This document shows, one piece after another, positions 33,946 through 43,191 of a stretch of DNA of 64,000 bases. Positions within the stretch are counted from its first letter, which is position 1, and the number at the start of each line of letters is the position of its first letter. The position numbers and the translations under genes are program-made. The notes beneath the pieces were generated by a model, which saw nothing but the letters and a program-made list of their open reading frames with translations, was not told the DNA's origin and ran no database searches. The stretch comes from Arcicella sp034519515 (GTDB lineage: Bacteria > Bacteroidota > Bacteroidia > Cytophagales > Spirosomataceae), in NCBI GenBank assembly GCA_034519515.1, contig JAXHOK010000068.1:248001-312000 (forward strand), in the 5' to 3' direction.

Positions 33946-34748
33946 ATTTTTCCCTGCCAAACTGAATAATTGGCAAAGTTCTTTTTCAAATCAATTTCCT
34001 TATCAAAAATCCCAAAAACCGTTGAACCCGAACCCGTCATGCTGGCGTATTCAGCCCCGTGTTTGTATAGAGAGTTTTTAATGTTTGCGATGGCTGGATA
34101 TTTGGACAAAAGATGGTTCTCAAAATCATTTTTTACGACACCAACCCATTGACTGACAGGACTTTGTAGTATTTTTTTAAAATCAATATTCGCTTTTTGT
34201 GGCTTCACTCCCGAATACGCCTCTGCCGTTGAAATATGGATATTTGGATTCACCAAAACGATAAATTTATCGGATAAATCAACCTTAATCTCTTCAAATT
34301 CGTCTCCCTTGCCGAAGCAAAATTTGGGTTTATTCTGAATGAAAAAAGCACAATCACTTCCTAATTTTCGAGCGTAGTTTTTCATCATTTCCACGCTCAT
34401 ATTTAACTCAAAAAGGTCGTTTAAGGTTTTAATCGTGAAGGCACAATCTGCCGAACCGCCGCCCAAACCTGCCCCGATGGGAACAATTTTGTGCAAATGA
34501 ATCATTACGGGAGGGAGTTTAAAGTCTTGATTGACAAGGTGATAGGCTTTCAGACATAAATTAGTTTCAGGATTGCCAGGAATTTCAATACCCGTGCTTT
34601 TGAAGGATAATTTTTCGGCTGGTATAATTTCTAAAACATCACTCCAACCCACAGGATAGAAGCAAGATTCGAGATTATGAAAACCGTCTGGGCGTTTTTC
34701 AGTAATGGATAAACCGATGTTGATTTTGGCGTTTGGGAAGGAGAGCAT
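33942..34748 (-). CDS. ispE: 4-diphosphocytidyl-2-C-methyl-D-erythritol kinase
   Basis: The 268-aa GHMP kinase has the N-terminal PNAKINIGLSITEKRPDGFH, the ATP loop PIGAGLGGGSADCAF and the late MTGSGSTVFGIF motif. It phosphorylates the 2-hydroxyl of CDP-ME in the MEP isoprenoid pathway. It is likely first in a unit with the COX3 gene downstream, unless the intervening palindrome terminates transcription. Confidence 0.93.
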   Translation of the reverse strand: MLSFPNAKINIGLSITEKRPDGFHNLESCFYPVGWSDVLEIIPAEKLSFKSTGIEIPGNPETNLCLKAYHLVNQDFKLPPVMIHLHKIVPIGAGLGGGSADCAFTIKTLNDLFELNMSVEMMKNYARKLGSDCAFFIQNKPKFCFGKGDEFEEIKVDLSDKFIVLVNPNIHISTAEAYSGVKPQKANIDFKKILQSPVSQWVGVVKNDFENHLLSKYPAIANIKNSLYKHGAEYASMTGSGSTVFGIFDKEIDLKKNFANYSVWQGKM

Positions 34749-34755
34749 TTTTAAA

Positions 34756-34796
34756 ATTTCGGTTCACGGTAAACGGTTAAGGGTAAACGGTTCTGC
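34756..34796. repeat. Word repeat upstream of ispE
   Basis: GGTTCACGGTAAACGGTTAA and GGGTAAACGGTTC words, same family as 3938-4140, lie 8 bp upstream of the ispE start. Confidence 0.5.
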
Positions 34797-34881
34797 CCCG
34801 TGGTTGGTGTCCGCACTTACCACACGTGCGAAAGCAATATTTTACTACAAATGAATGGTTAAATTGTTGGTTATCAAATAT

Positions 34882-35769
34882 TTAAAATGTAAACCTATCA
34901 GGATAATCCGTAATCAAACCATCAACGCCCAAGGCTTTCATGGCTTTCATATCTTCAACGGTATTCACCGTCCACGGTACTACTTTTATACCTTTTGCGT
35001 GGCACATATCCACTCTTCGCTTGATTAAATTTTTGTAATACGGGCTGAAAATATCGGGATTAAATCCCAATTTTGCCAGTGTAAAATCAACCATTTCATT
35101 CTCTACCAAAGCCGATAAAGTTACCCGTTTGTATTTTTTAATATTTATCTGTAAGTGCCAGTATTTCAGTACATTAAAATCAAAACTTTGCAAAATTATT
35201 CGTTCGGGTTTTAGGTATTTCGTGATTTCTTTATACACTAAATCAGAAAATTCTTCGACCGTTTTGGGCTGTGAAATACCGTATTCTTTTTCTTCCGATT
35301 TTATTTCGATGTTGTACTTTACGGGTTTTAACTTTTTCTCTTTGATATACGCCTCGCACGCCTGTATCATGTCACGCAAAAGAGGTTTGAAAGTAGCCAT
35401 TTTTTGCTGTTCTGGAAACAAACTATTCCCCCGAATCCCCGAATCATATTGTTTGATTTCATCGTAATTCATCATATAAAGATTTAGACTTTTTTCATCC
35501 GCCTTCGTAACGGGTGAGCCATCGGGTTTTGAGCAAAAAAGCATATTCATATACGGCTCATGCGAGACTACAACTTGATGGTCTTTGGAAATGCAAACGT
35601 CTAATTCCAAAGTAGTTACGCCCAAATCAAGGGCTTTTTTGAAAGCGGGAATTGTATTTTCGGGCATCAATCCTCGACAGCCTCTGTGTCCTTCAAAATC
35701 AAAATTTTGGGCGTTCGTTACAGTCATAATTAGAAATAATAAAATGGTTTGGAGATATGTTATTTTCAT
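34882..35769 (-). CDS. Exported glycerophosphodiester phosphodiesterase
   Basis: The 295-aa protein has a signal peptide (ILLFLIMTVTNAQ) and the GDPD catalytic signature GHRGCRGLMPENTIPAF, LELDVCISKDHQVVVSHEP. The C-terminal block VDGLITDYPDRF is also typical. It should hydrolyse glycerophosphodiesters in the periplasm to glycerol-3-phosphate. The active-site HR...E-x-D...H set is visible. Its upstream region contains the first of two 100-bp direct repeats. Confidence 0.88.
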   Translation of the reverse strand: MKITYLQTILLFLIMTVTNAQNFDFEGHRGCRGLMPENTIPAFKKALDLGVTTLELDVCISKDHQVVVSHEPYMNMLFCSKPDGSPVTKADEKSLNLYMMNYDEIKQYDSGIRGNSLFPEQQKMATFKPLLRDMIQACEAYIKEKKLKPVKYNIEIKSEEKEYGISQPKTVEEFSDLVYKEITKYLKPERIILQSFDFNVLKYWHLQINIKKYKRVTLSALVENEMVDFTLAKLGFNPDIFSPYYKNLIKRRVDMCHAKGIKVVPWTVNTVEDMKAMKALGVDGLITDYPDRFTF

Positions 35770-35827
35770 TTTTTATGGATATTTAGCGATGACCATAGAT
35801 GAATTTCGTTCCATGACAAAATAAGGA

Positions 35828-35937
35828 AGATTTGGACGTTTGGGACGCAAAGGCATTTTTTTGTTTTTTTATTCTCGGGCTTTCAAAGGTCAATACAATC
35901 AATCAAAAAAGCCAACCAAGATATTCCTGATTGGGTT
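35828..35937. repeat. Direct repeat copy 1 flanking a broken hydrolase
   Basis: About 105 bp closely matching 36539-36640, including the words TTTGGACGTTTGGGACGCA and AAGCCAACCAAGATATTCCT. Copy 2 overlaps the hydrolase start and the thuA terminator. Copy 1 is therefore a displaced duplicate of that junction. Confidence 0.75.
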
Positions 35938-36050
35938 TTCATATTTCTCACTGTTGAAAACCCTTAGGAACGCATGTGATTGAGGCAGGATGAAAAAAAA
36001 TAATTTTGGGGTGAAATAATCAGTGGGGTTTGGTAATCGTGTCGTCGCCG

Positions 36051-36564
36051 TCAAAACGAGAATGGAATTTGGCTTTTTTTCATCACCCAATCATACGCTA
36101 ACTTTATACCTTCGGTCTCTTTGAAACCCACCGTGCAAACATTCCCCTGCGAATTTCCATGCGAACGGACATCCATTGCCAAAGTATTGAAACCTAATTC
36201 ATGAAAATAATCAGCCTCCCGCACGATATAACTTTTACTACTGGCGTGTCCGTGAAATAATAATATTGTTCCTTTGGAGTTTTGTGCTGGCACATACCAC
36301 CCCACTCAACCCCTAATCGAGCTAGCCCAAAAGTAAGGGTTTCTCAACCATTTCTCGCTTAGAAATTTTTGCTCCCAAAATTGCCGTGGATATTTTCTCA
36401 GAAAGTGTTTTATCCGTAAATTTTTGAAAAGGAACTTCCCCTTGCTCGTAAAAATAAGTGGTTCTGTATGCCTGAAAAGCAATTATTACGTTTAGTAATA
36501 CAAAGAAAATTAGGAAAATTTTACCTGTTCTTTTGAGCAGATTTGGACGTTTGGGACGCAGCAT
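36051..36564 (-). pseudogene. Alpha/beta hydrolase remnant
   Basis: From an ATG at 36564 the reading gives MLRPKRPNLLKR, a membrane helix (KIFLIFFVLLNVIIAFQAYR) and a stop at 36322. A second frame resumes with GWYVPAQNSKGTILLFHGHA, then FNTLAMDVRSHGNSQG and IKLAYDWVMKK, the N-terminal part of a membrane-anchored alpha/beta hydrolase (oxyanion-loop FHGH, then DxRxHGxS). The nucleophile region and the whole C-terminal half are missing. It has at least one frameshift and one truncation, and lies between two direct repeats. Confidence 0.75.
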
Positions 36565-36640
36565 TTTCTGTTTTTTTATTCGTTTCAAAGGTAATACAAT
36601 CAATCAAAAAAGCCAACCAAGATATTCCTGATTGGCTTTT
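36539..36640. repeat. Direct repeat copy 2
   Basis: Second copy of the 35828-35937 repeat. It contains the start codon of the hydrolase remnant and the thuA terminator stem, so it is probably the original. Confidence 0.75.
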
Positions 36641-36652
36641 TTAATTGATTGT
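36596..36652 (-). terminator. Terminator downstream of thuA
   Basis: AAAAAAGCCAA (36606-36616) pairs with TTGGCTTTTTT (36632-36642), extended by ACAATCAAT/ATTGATTGT. Confidence 0.75.
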
Positions 36653-36667
36653 TGGATAAATTACTTA

Positions 36668-37426
36668 TCAAATCCCTTTCCCCGTAGCTGCCCAATAGAT
36701 TCCTCCGTAAACGTGATCTAAGAAAGTTTGGTCGGAATAGATTGACGGAATATGTCCCAAAGCCGTATAAAATGCTCGTCCACCGTCGTAATTGTGATAC
36801 CAAGAAATCGGGTGTGTTCCCATTCCTTTTCCTTCATTATCACCCCACTTGGCATTGGGATTGTAAGACTTTTCATCAACTGAAACTAAGATTTTCAAAT
36901 CATTGGCATTAGCAGGGGTTTTGAATTCGTACCATTCGTCTGTCCAAAGAAGTTTTTTCGGAAAACGCTCCATCCCAGGGAAATTACTATCATTCACGGT
37001 CAAATATGCCGTTTGTTGTTGAGGGTGAATTTTGAAATACATCCCCACCATTTTCCCGTACCAAGCCCAGTCATATTCTGTATCGCTGGCACTGTGAATT
37101 CCCACAAATCCTTTGCCCGCTTTAATGAATTTTTCAAAAGCCGCTTGTTGTTCTTCGTTCAAAATATTGCCCGTGGTGTTCAAAAAGATTACGGCATTAT
37201 ATTTTGCTAATTCCTTTTCGTTAAAAACGGCAGCGTTCTCCTGCCAATCTACGCTAAAAGTATTACGTTCTGCCAATTTCTTGATTGCCACAACGCCCTC
37301 ATTAATAGATTCGTGGTGAAATCCATCCGTTTTAGTAAATAACAATACCTTAAATTGTTGGGCTGAAACAGAAAATTGAAGGAAAAGAAGCCCGATGGAG
37401 GCGAATTTGAGGAAAGTATTTTTCAC
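36668..37426 (-). CDS. Exported ThuA domain protein
   Basis: I choose the GTG at 37426, which gives MKNTFLKFASIGLLFLQF with cleavage after SVSAQ; the ATG at 37492 lies inside a hairpin and adds a non-signal leader. The roughly 252-aa product has VLLFTKTDGFHHESINEG, IFLNTTGNIL, GFVGIHSASDTEYDWAWYG and ISWYHNYDGGRAFYTALGH, which define the ThuA/trehalose utilisation family (class I glutamine amidotransferase-like fold). Many Bacteroidota carry several in carbohydrate loci, with unclear function. Confidence 0.85.
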   Translation of the reverse strand: MKNTFLKFASIGLLFLQFSVSAQQFKVLLFTKTDGFHHESINEGVVAIKKLAERNTFSVDWQENAAVFNEKELAKYNAVIFLNTTGNILNEEQQAAFEKFIKAGKGFVGIHSASDTEYDWAWYGKMVGMYFKIHPQQQTAYLTVNDSNFPGMERFPKKLLWTDEWYEFKTPANANDLKILVSVDEKSYNPNAKWGDNEGKGMGTHPISWYHNYDGGRAFYTALGHIPSIYSDQTFLDHVYGGIYWAATGKGI

Positions 37427-37473
37427 GATGATTCGTTGGTTTGGTAAATGTTTTGAAAATAAATCTGCTAAAA

Positions 37474-37506
37474 AACGGAAGACTTCGTTCAAAACGAAGT
37501 CTTCCG
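37474..37506. repeat. GGAAGACTTCG palindrome, intergenic copy
   Basis: Arms ACGGAAGACTTCGTT (37474-37488) and AACGAAGTCTTCCGT (37492-37506) around a 3-nt loop. It lies between ppk1 and thuA and may terminate ppk1. It belongs to the same family as the element inside rhaD. Confidence 0.75.
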
Positions 37507-37541
37507 TAAATTTATATCAATAACGTAATTATTCAAAAAAT

Positions 37542-39761
37542 CTACTCATGCACAGCTTCTAATTCTTCCTCTTGATTTACCACCTCAACTTCCTCAAAAA
37601 GTTCCGCTTTCAGAGCCTCCTTCAAGGTTGTTTTAAAGAATTTTTTATGAATATCAAACGGCTCCATGCCGCATTCCGTGGGCGTGGCACAACGTTTGAA
37701 CGACCCATCCTCCTGCATTTCGTAAGCATTTACGTTGTCTTTTAGATTCCAGTCCAAAATATGAATGGCTTGTTGTTTTACATTATGATTATAAATCTCA
37801 AAAAGCGATTCAATCCTGCGGTCAAAACTTCGCACCATCATATCGGCAGAACCGCCGTAAATTTTGGGTTCATTGTTATTATGAAAATAGTATAAACGAG
37901 TATGTTCCAAGAAATCTCCCACGATGGAACGCACCGTAATATTATCCGAAAGCCCTTTCCGTTGTGGTCGTAAACAGCAAATTCCCCTCACAATCAAGCG
38001 AATTGGCACACCCGCTTGCGAGGCTTTGTACAATTCATCAATCGAAGATTTGTCTTGTAATGAATTGATTTTCAGACAAATACCGCTTGGTAAGCCCGCC
38101 CGAGCGTTATTGGCTTCCTGACGAACCATCTCGACCAAACGGTTTCGCATATCACGGGGAGCAGTGATTAGACGTTCGTAAGAATGAGGTTGCGAATGTC
38201 CTGTGATTACGTTGAAGAACTCCGAAATATCACGAGTCAGCACTTCGTCAGTTGTTAAAAGTCCGATGTCAGTGTAAAGTTTTGCGGTATCTTCGTTATA
38301 GTTTCCAGATGATAAATGAGCATAACTTCTTACTCTATCTCCCTCATTTCTAATGACTTGCAAAAGTTTGGTGTGTGTTTTTACCCCTGGTATTCCGTAA
38401 ATTACAAAACACCCTGCTTTTGAAAGTCGTTGGGCTTCACGGATGTTATTCTCTTCATCAAAACGGGCTTTCACTTCAAACAAAACCGACACGTGTTTAC
38501 CGTTTTCAGCGGCATGAAGTAGGGCTTCGGCAATACGTGAATTTTTGGAAATTCGGTATAAAGTAATCTTAATTGCCAATACGTGTGGGTCTTCGGCGGC
38601 TTGTTCCAAGAGTTGCAAGACGGGCTCGAAATTATTGTAGGGGTGATGCAAAAGAATGTCTCTTGCCTGCATTTCCTCAAAAATATTCTCAATTTTTGAA
38701 CCACTCAAACCCAAAGCAGGTACAGCAGAACGTTGAATTATTTGTTTTGCCTTGAATTCGGGGTGCTTAATAATTTGCCAGAAACAACTGAAATCTAAGA
38801 GGTTATCGGTATGAAAAATACCGTTTTTCTCAATTTTCCAACGTTTTAACATCATTTCCACCATCCAGTCAGACGAACCTGATTCAATTTCAACTCGGGT
38901 AACTCTTCCCAAGCGGCGGTCTTTTATTTTTTTTCTGATTTCGTCAATAAAATCTGTTTCAGAATCTTCGTGTTCAACCAAATCAAAGTCACCATCACGG
39001 GTTAATCTGAACAATGAAACGGCTTCGATTTCTACGTTTTTATAGAGTTTCCAGATTTCGTGACGGATAATTTCCTCAATCGGAACAAACAATATTTCGT
39101 CTTCTCTTTCAATCACATAAAAGCGTTGAAGGTTTTGGGGAATTTGAACAAAACTAATTTTTCGATTTTCGTTTTTACCCGTATCATTTCGCTCATTTTC
39201 ACTTCTGGTAACGATTCCGAAGATTAAAGTTTTGGCTAAAAGACTCGGAAAACTGTGCGTATGGTCGAAAACCATTGGCGTGAGCATTGGGTAAATTGTA
39301 CGATTGAAATAATCTAAAATCTGTTCGGTTTCTTCATGAGTTAGTTCATCAACTTTCACAATTCTGAAACCATTTTCCACAAATTCGGGCAATAGTTCTT
39401 CTTCATACATCCGTTGCATTTCTGCTACAAACGCTTGTGAAGAAGCCATTAAGGTCTTTTTGAAGGGTAATTCACGTAGTCCAGAATAATCAGTACGCTC
39501 TTTGCCGTAATCAAGGTAATTATATAAGGAGGCAACTCTGATGGTAAAAAATTCATCCAAATTAGAGGCAGTAATCGCTAAAAATTTCAGTCTTTCAAAG
39601 ATATTTCTGCGAGTATCACGGGCTTGGTCAAGCACTCTTTCATCAAATTTTAACCAACTTAAATCTCGACTAATATAATCTGACTTTTCAATTACGTCTG
39701 CCGATCTATTTATCACTTTTTCAAGACGGCGTTTCTCCTCGGGTGTCTGTTTGGTATTCAT
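37542..39761 (-). CDS. ppk1: Polyphosphate kinase 1
   Basis: The likely start is the ATG at 39761 (MNTKQTPEEKRRLEKVINRS); an upstream in-frame ATG at 39848 adds 29 residues of poor similarity. The roughly 739-aa enzyme has an N domain with FLAITASNLDEFFTIRVA, the active-site His regions GVKTHTKL and YAHLSSGNYNEDTAKLYTD, and late AQACVPIRLIVRGICCLRP-like helices. It reversibly makes long-chain polyphosphate from ATP at the membrane. It ends in an acidic tail (EEVEVVNQEEELEAVHE), a lineage-specific addition. Confidence 0.93.
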   Translation of the reverse strand: MNTKQTPEEKRRLEKVINRSADVIEKSDYISRDLSWLKFDERVLDQARDTRRNIFERLKFLAITASNLDEFFTIRVASLYNYLDYGKERTDYSGLRELPFKKTLMASSQAFVAEMQRMYEEELLPEFVENGFRIVKVDELTHEETEQILDYFNRTIYPMLTPMVFDHTHSFPSLLAKTLIFGIVTRSENERNDTGKNENRKISFVQIPQNLQRFYVIEREDEILFVPIEEIIRHEIWKLYKNVEIEAVSLFRLTRDGDFDLVEHEDSETDFIDEIRKKIKDRRLGRVTRVEIESGSSDWMVEMMLKRWKIEKNGIFHTDNLLDFSCFWQIIKHPEFKAKQIIQRSAVPALGLSGSKIENIFEEMQARDILLHHPYNNFEPVLQLLEQAAEDPHVLAIKITLYRISKNSRIAEALLHAAENGKHVSVLFEVKARFDEENNIREAQRLSKAGCFVIYGIPGVKTHTKLLQVIRNEGDRVRSYAHLSSGNYNEDTAKLYTDIGLLTTDEVLTRDISEFFNVITGHSQPHSYERLITAPRDMRNRLVEMVRQEANNARAGLPSGICLKINSLQDKSSIDELYKASQAGVPIRLIVRGICCLRPQRKGLSDNITVRSIVGDFLEHTRLYYFHNNNEPKIYGGSADMMVRSFDRRIESLFEIYNHNVKQQAIHILDWNLKDNVNAYEMQEDGSFKRCATPTECGMEPFDIHKKFFKTTLKEALKAELFEEVEVVNQEEELEAVHE

Positions 39762-39905
39762 AAAATTAGTCAAAAAGGAAAGCAAATTACCCATCAGCGT
39801 ATGTTTTACCCTGTTGTGGTTTCTGAACTTTGGAGTCATCCCGGTCATTGCTTTCTAACGATTTTCTTTTTTATAAGTAAAGGATTAAGATTTGGAAAAT
39901 AATTA

Positions 39906-39913
39906 CAAAGATA
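39906..39913 (-). promoter_or_regulatory. Candidate -7 box for ppk1
   Basis: On the minus strand TATCTTTG matches TAnnTTTG, about 145 bp upstream of the chosen ppk1 start. No TTG at 19 bp spacing. Confidence 0.35.
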
Positions 39914-40094
39914 AAAGCTAACCACTACACGGGTAGTATTTTTTACATCATCTTCTTATTAAATCAACGTTTAATCCTAAAAAAATAGTATTTAAAATAT
40001 TGATTATAAGCCTATTCTAAGATTATATTACTCATAAAGATAGTGCCAAACAAAATAATTTCGTTATTTTGTCAAATATTAGCTTCTTATTAGG

Positions 40095-40694
40095 ATGAAT
40101 CTTAAAAAACTTACCGACGAACAATTGGTTTCGATGTTTATTGAAACTCAAAAAAACGCTTATTTTGAGCAGTTATACGACCGTTATTCTGATAAAGTAT
40201 ATCGAAAGTGTTTATCGTTTGTAAAAGATGATGCCAAAGCCGAAGACTTTACTCACGATATTTTCATCAAGTTAGTCCTCAATATGGGTTCGTATAAAGA
40301 AACCGCCAAATTCTCAACTTGGTTATATTCAATAACTTATAATTATTGTATCGACCAAACTCGGGTATCAAAAAAATACTCAGAAGTGGGTTTGGATGAG
40401 AACTTTGATGCCGCTGATGATGACGACGACGCAGAAATGGCGGAACTCGAAGCTCAACGCTTGAATAAAGCTATGCAACAAATTTTGCCCGAAGAGAAAT
40501 CAATTCTGATGATGAAATATCAAGACGATTTATCAATCAAAGAGATTTCAGATTCCTTGGATATTTCAGAAAGTGCCGTGAAAATGAGACTCTTACGGGC
40601 GAAAGAAAAACTCCGCAAAGTATATTTAGAAGGCGTATTGTTTTGGGGTGTTATTATCGGAAAGTTGTTGAGTTTATTCATTAATAAAGATTGA
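40095..40694 (+). CDS. ECF-type RNA polymerase sigma factor
   Basis: The 199-aa sigma-70 family member has region 2 (YDRYSDKVYRKCLSFVKDDA, AEDFTHDIFIKL, FSTWLYSITYNYCID), an acidic linker (DDDDDAEMAELEA) and region 4 with a helix-turn-helix (IKEISDSLDISESAVKMRL). An extra C-terminal hydrophobic segment (YLEGVLFWGVIIGKLLSLFI, about 176-196) could be a membrane helix, which is unusual. A short partner gene follows by 90 bp. No recognisable anti-sigma factor is adjacent. Confidence 0.9.
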   Translation: MNLKKLTDEQLVSMFIETQKNAYFEQLYDRYSDKVYRKCLSFVKDDAKAEDFTHDIFIKLVLNMGSYKETAKFSTWLYSITYNYCIDQTRVSKKYSEVGLDENFDAADDDDDAEMAELEAQRLNKAMQQILPEEKSILMMKYQDDLSIKEISDSLDISESAVKMRLLRAKEKLRKVYLEGVLFWGVIIGKLLSLFINKD

Positions 40695-40784
40695 CCATCA
40701 ATTTGAAAATTAACTAATTTGGAAATGATTTTCCGCAAATCCTATTTTCAAATTAATACATTTTTACATTTTCAAATTAAAGTA

Positions 40785-40973
40785 ATGCCAAACGAAAATC
40801 CATTTAAACTTATCGAATCCAATGGGCAAGTGCCAGAGCATTTGAAGAAAGCCTTGGTTTCGGAAATAGATACCATCCGCAACGGTTCAACGCTTGTTGA
40901 ACTCTTTGTGGGTAATTTTGTCAATGCCATAACTGCCTCATTTTCAAGTGGAAATGAAAGCATTAATGAATGA
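40785..40973 (+). CDS. Small protein downstream of the sigma factor
   Basis: The ATG at 40785 gives a 62-aa protein (MPNENPFKLIESNGQVPEHL, then SEIDTIRNGSTLVELFVGNF). The pattern VPxxLKxxxVSEIDxIRN followed by a hydrophobic helix looks conserved rather than random. I recognise it only as a companion often found after such sigma factors in Cytophagales. An upstream in-frame ATG at 40719 adds an unlikely leader. A regulatory role is speculation. Confidence 0.6.
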   Translation: MPNENPFKLIESNGQVPEHLKKALVSEIDTIRNGSTLVELFVGNFVNAITASFSSGNESINE

Positions 40974-41131
40974 ATTTTAATAAATTTTCAATATTCAATA
41001 TTCAAGTAAAAGAGGACAATGAATTAATCACACTTTTGTTCACTTGTAAATTGAGCGTTGAACATTGAAAATTAAATAATAAACCATTTTGTAAATACTA
41101 TTATCTCAAAACTATTCCTTTTCCGCAAGTC

Positions 41132-41947
41132 ATGCCAAACATTCAAGATATTCTGATTGATACTTTCCGAAAACTTTTAGAGCAATTAACAGGTTTTGTG
41201 CCCAAATTTATTGGGGCAACCATTTTATTTATTGTTGGTCGGTTGGTGGCTAAATTAGTTACAAAACTTTTACAGACAGGTCTTGAAAAATCGGGTTTTG
41301 ACAAATTGGGAGATAAATTGAACCAGATTGACATTATCAAGAAGTTTGGTGAAATAAAATTGAGTGTTTTAATCCCCAAGATTCTTTATTACTTTATTTT
41401 GTTGATATTTATCACTGCCGCCACCGAAACTTTGGGCATGAAGGTTTTGACGGATATGGTGGCATCATTGGTAACGTTGATTCCTAAATTGATAGCTTCT
41501 GCCATCATGCTTTTTGCAGGAGTTTTGATTGCGGATGCTTTGAAAAATGCCGTCATTAATATTTCTAAATCTTTGAAAATTGATTCTGGAAAACTGTTGG
41601 GTAATGTAGTTTTCTTCTTCTTTTTGGTTATTGCTTTGGTTGCGGCATTGAAGCAAGCGGGTATTGAAACCAGTTTATTAGAATCGTCTTTCAACCTCAT
41701 TATTGGCGGAATTATCTTTGCTTTTGCAGTGGGTTATGGCATGGCTTCACGGGATGTTTTATCGAATATTTTATCCAGTTTTTATTCCAAAAATAAATTT
41801 AAAGAAGGGCAAACTGTGGCAATTGATGGCGTGAAAGGGGAAATAATTTCGATGGACACCACTTCCATCACCTTACGCACGGGTGAAACCCAAACCATTT
41901 TTCCGTTGAGTATTCTACAAACTAAAAATGTTGAAATGTTTAACTAA
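41132..41947 (+). CDS. Mechanosensitive ion channel family protein (MscS-like)
   Basis: The 271-aa protein has about five membrane segments, with a duplicated TM-helix repeat (FVPKFIGATILFIVGRLVAK and LIPKLIASAIMLFAGVLIAD). It ends in an MscS-type beta domain: SNILSSFYSKNKFKEGQTVA, GVKGEIISMDTTSITLRTGE, and PLSILQTKNVE. The usual long C-terminal alpha/beta vestibule is missing, so it is a minimal form. It probably relieves hypo-osmotic stress. Confidence 0.82.
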   Translation: MPNIQDILIDTFRKLLEQLTGFVPKFIGATILFIVGRLVAKLVTKLLQTGLEKSGFDKLGDKLNQIDIIKKFGEIKLSVLIPKILYYFILLIFITAATETLGMKVLTDMVASLVTLIPKLIASAIMLFAGVLIADALKNAVINISKSLKIDSGKLLGNVVFFFFLVIALVAALKQAGIETSLLESSFNLIIGGIIFAFAVGYGMASRDVLSNILSSFYSKNKFKEGQTVAIDGVKGEIISMDTTSITLRTGETQTIFPLSILQTKNVEMFN

Positions 41948-42232
41948 AAATTGACAAATGTTAATTTCTACTAACAGAAATGCCTTTTACTCAACGAAAA
42001 TCGATATTTTCTTACCGAATGCTTTGTTGGCGTTGATTTTTCAATACTTTTACGTCCATATTTCTTCCATTAATGGTTTTAGAAAACTTTACAACTGGTT
42101 TTCGTGAACTGAACCCACATCAAAATAACGTCATCTGACGGACAATTCAATAAATCAAATTCAAGCGAGGGACAACCGCCCGTCCGTCATTTTATTGTTG
42201 AACCTTGCTCTAAAATTCAAAACAGCTATTTT

Positions 42233-43135
42233 ATGCAAAAGAAAATTTTTCTATTAATTGCCACTGCATTTTTTGTTTCAAATCACTTGTTTGCTCAGGA
42301 CGTAGTGGCGAAAAAAGACACTTCGTATTGGAAGAAAAAAGCTCAATTTGGAGCGAACTTCAATCAATCTGGATTTAGTGACAGTTGGGCTCCTGGTGGG
42401 GCATCTTCTTATGGCTTAAATTTATTTTTTAACAAGAAAGGAGAATATGCCAGAGATAAAACGACTTGGGTAAATGACCTCCAATTGCAAATAGGCTTCA
42501 TCGATGCTGGTAATGGAGTAAGAAAAAGTATTGATAGAATATTTTTTGATTCAAAAGTTGGACATAAATTGTCTAAAACTTGGTCATTGGTTGGTGGCTT
42601 AAACTTTCAGACGCAGTTTGTTCAAGGGTTTAATTATACAGGAAGAGCTGATGGCGGACCTCTGAAGAACTCAAACTTTCTTGCTCCCGCTTTTTTAACA
42701 GAATATGTTGGTCTTGAATGGAAACCAAAACCTCATTTTAATGTTGTTTTTGCTCCTGCAGCCTTACGTCAAACAATTGTTAACACAGATGATGTTCGTG
42801 AAGTAAAAGGCGGCATTAAGCAAACCGCTTATGGTGTACCTTTTGGTCAAGAACTTAAAAATGACGTTGGTATTGTACAAATTACAGCTAATTATGATAA
42901 AGACATTGCCAAAAATGTAAACCTAAAACTACGTTATAACTTATTTATTGATGCTAACAAATTAGCCAGCATGGATAATCGTTTAGATGCGAAATTAGCT
43001 GCCAAGATTAACAAATATTTTAGTGCAACTTTTGATTTGATTGCTCTATATGATGATGATTTAGGAACTGATAAGCAGAGATATAATATTCAATTGGCTC
43101 ACAACATAGGACTTGGCTTCCTTTATACGTTTTAA
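42233..43135 (+). CDS. DUF3078 family outer-membrane protein
   Basis: The 300-aa protein has a signal peptide (residues 1-21, ending LFAQD) and the DUF3078 pattern YWKKKAQFGANFNQSGFSD, SWAPGGASSYGLNLFFNKKG, then KIGFID-like strands and NKYFSATFDLIALYDDD. The final phenylalanine (LYTF) is typical of outer-membrane barrels recognised by BAM. Function of the family is unknown. It lies between two mechanosensitive channel genes, all co-oriented. Confidence 0.85.
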   Translation: MQKKIFLLIATAFFVSNHLFAQDVVAKKDTSYWKKKAQFGANFNQSGFSDSWAPGGASSYGLNLFFNKKGEYARDKTTWVNDLQLQIGFIDAGNGVRKSIDRIFFDSKVGHKLSKTWSLVGGLNFQTQFVQGFNYTGRADGGPLKNSNFLAPAFLTEYVGLEWKPKPHFNVVFAPAALRQTIVNTDDVREVKGGIKQTAYGVPFGQELKNDVGIVQITANYDKDIAKNVNLKLRYNLFIDANKLASMDNRLDAKLAAKINKYFSATFDLIALYDDDLGTDKQRYNIQLAHNIGLGFLYTF

Positions 43136-43191
43136 TGAAATTTATTCCCTAATCATAAACTATTTACATTATTAAAACCCCAAATTAAATT

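Noticed and set aside
33878..33976. N-terminal extension of the COX3 gene with TDCQSV and GLAVRLT
   Set aside because: It is translated palindrome sequence found as false N-termini in many genomes; the family start is at 33877.
37427..37492. ATG at 37492 as the thuA start
   Set aside because: It lies inside a palindromic hairpin and puts 22 residues before the signal peptide; the GTG at 37426 gives a normal signal sequence.
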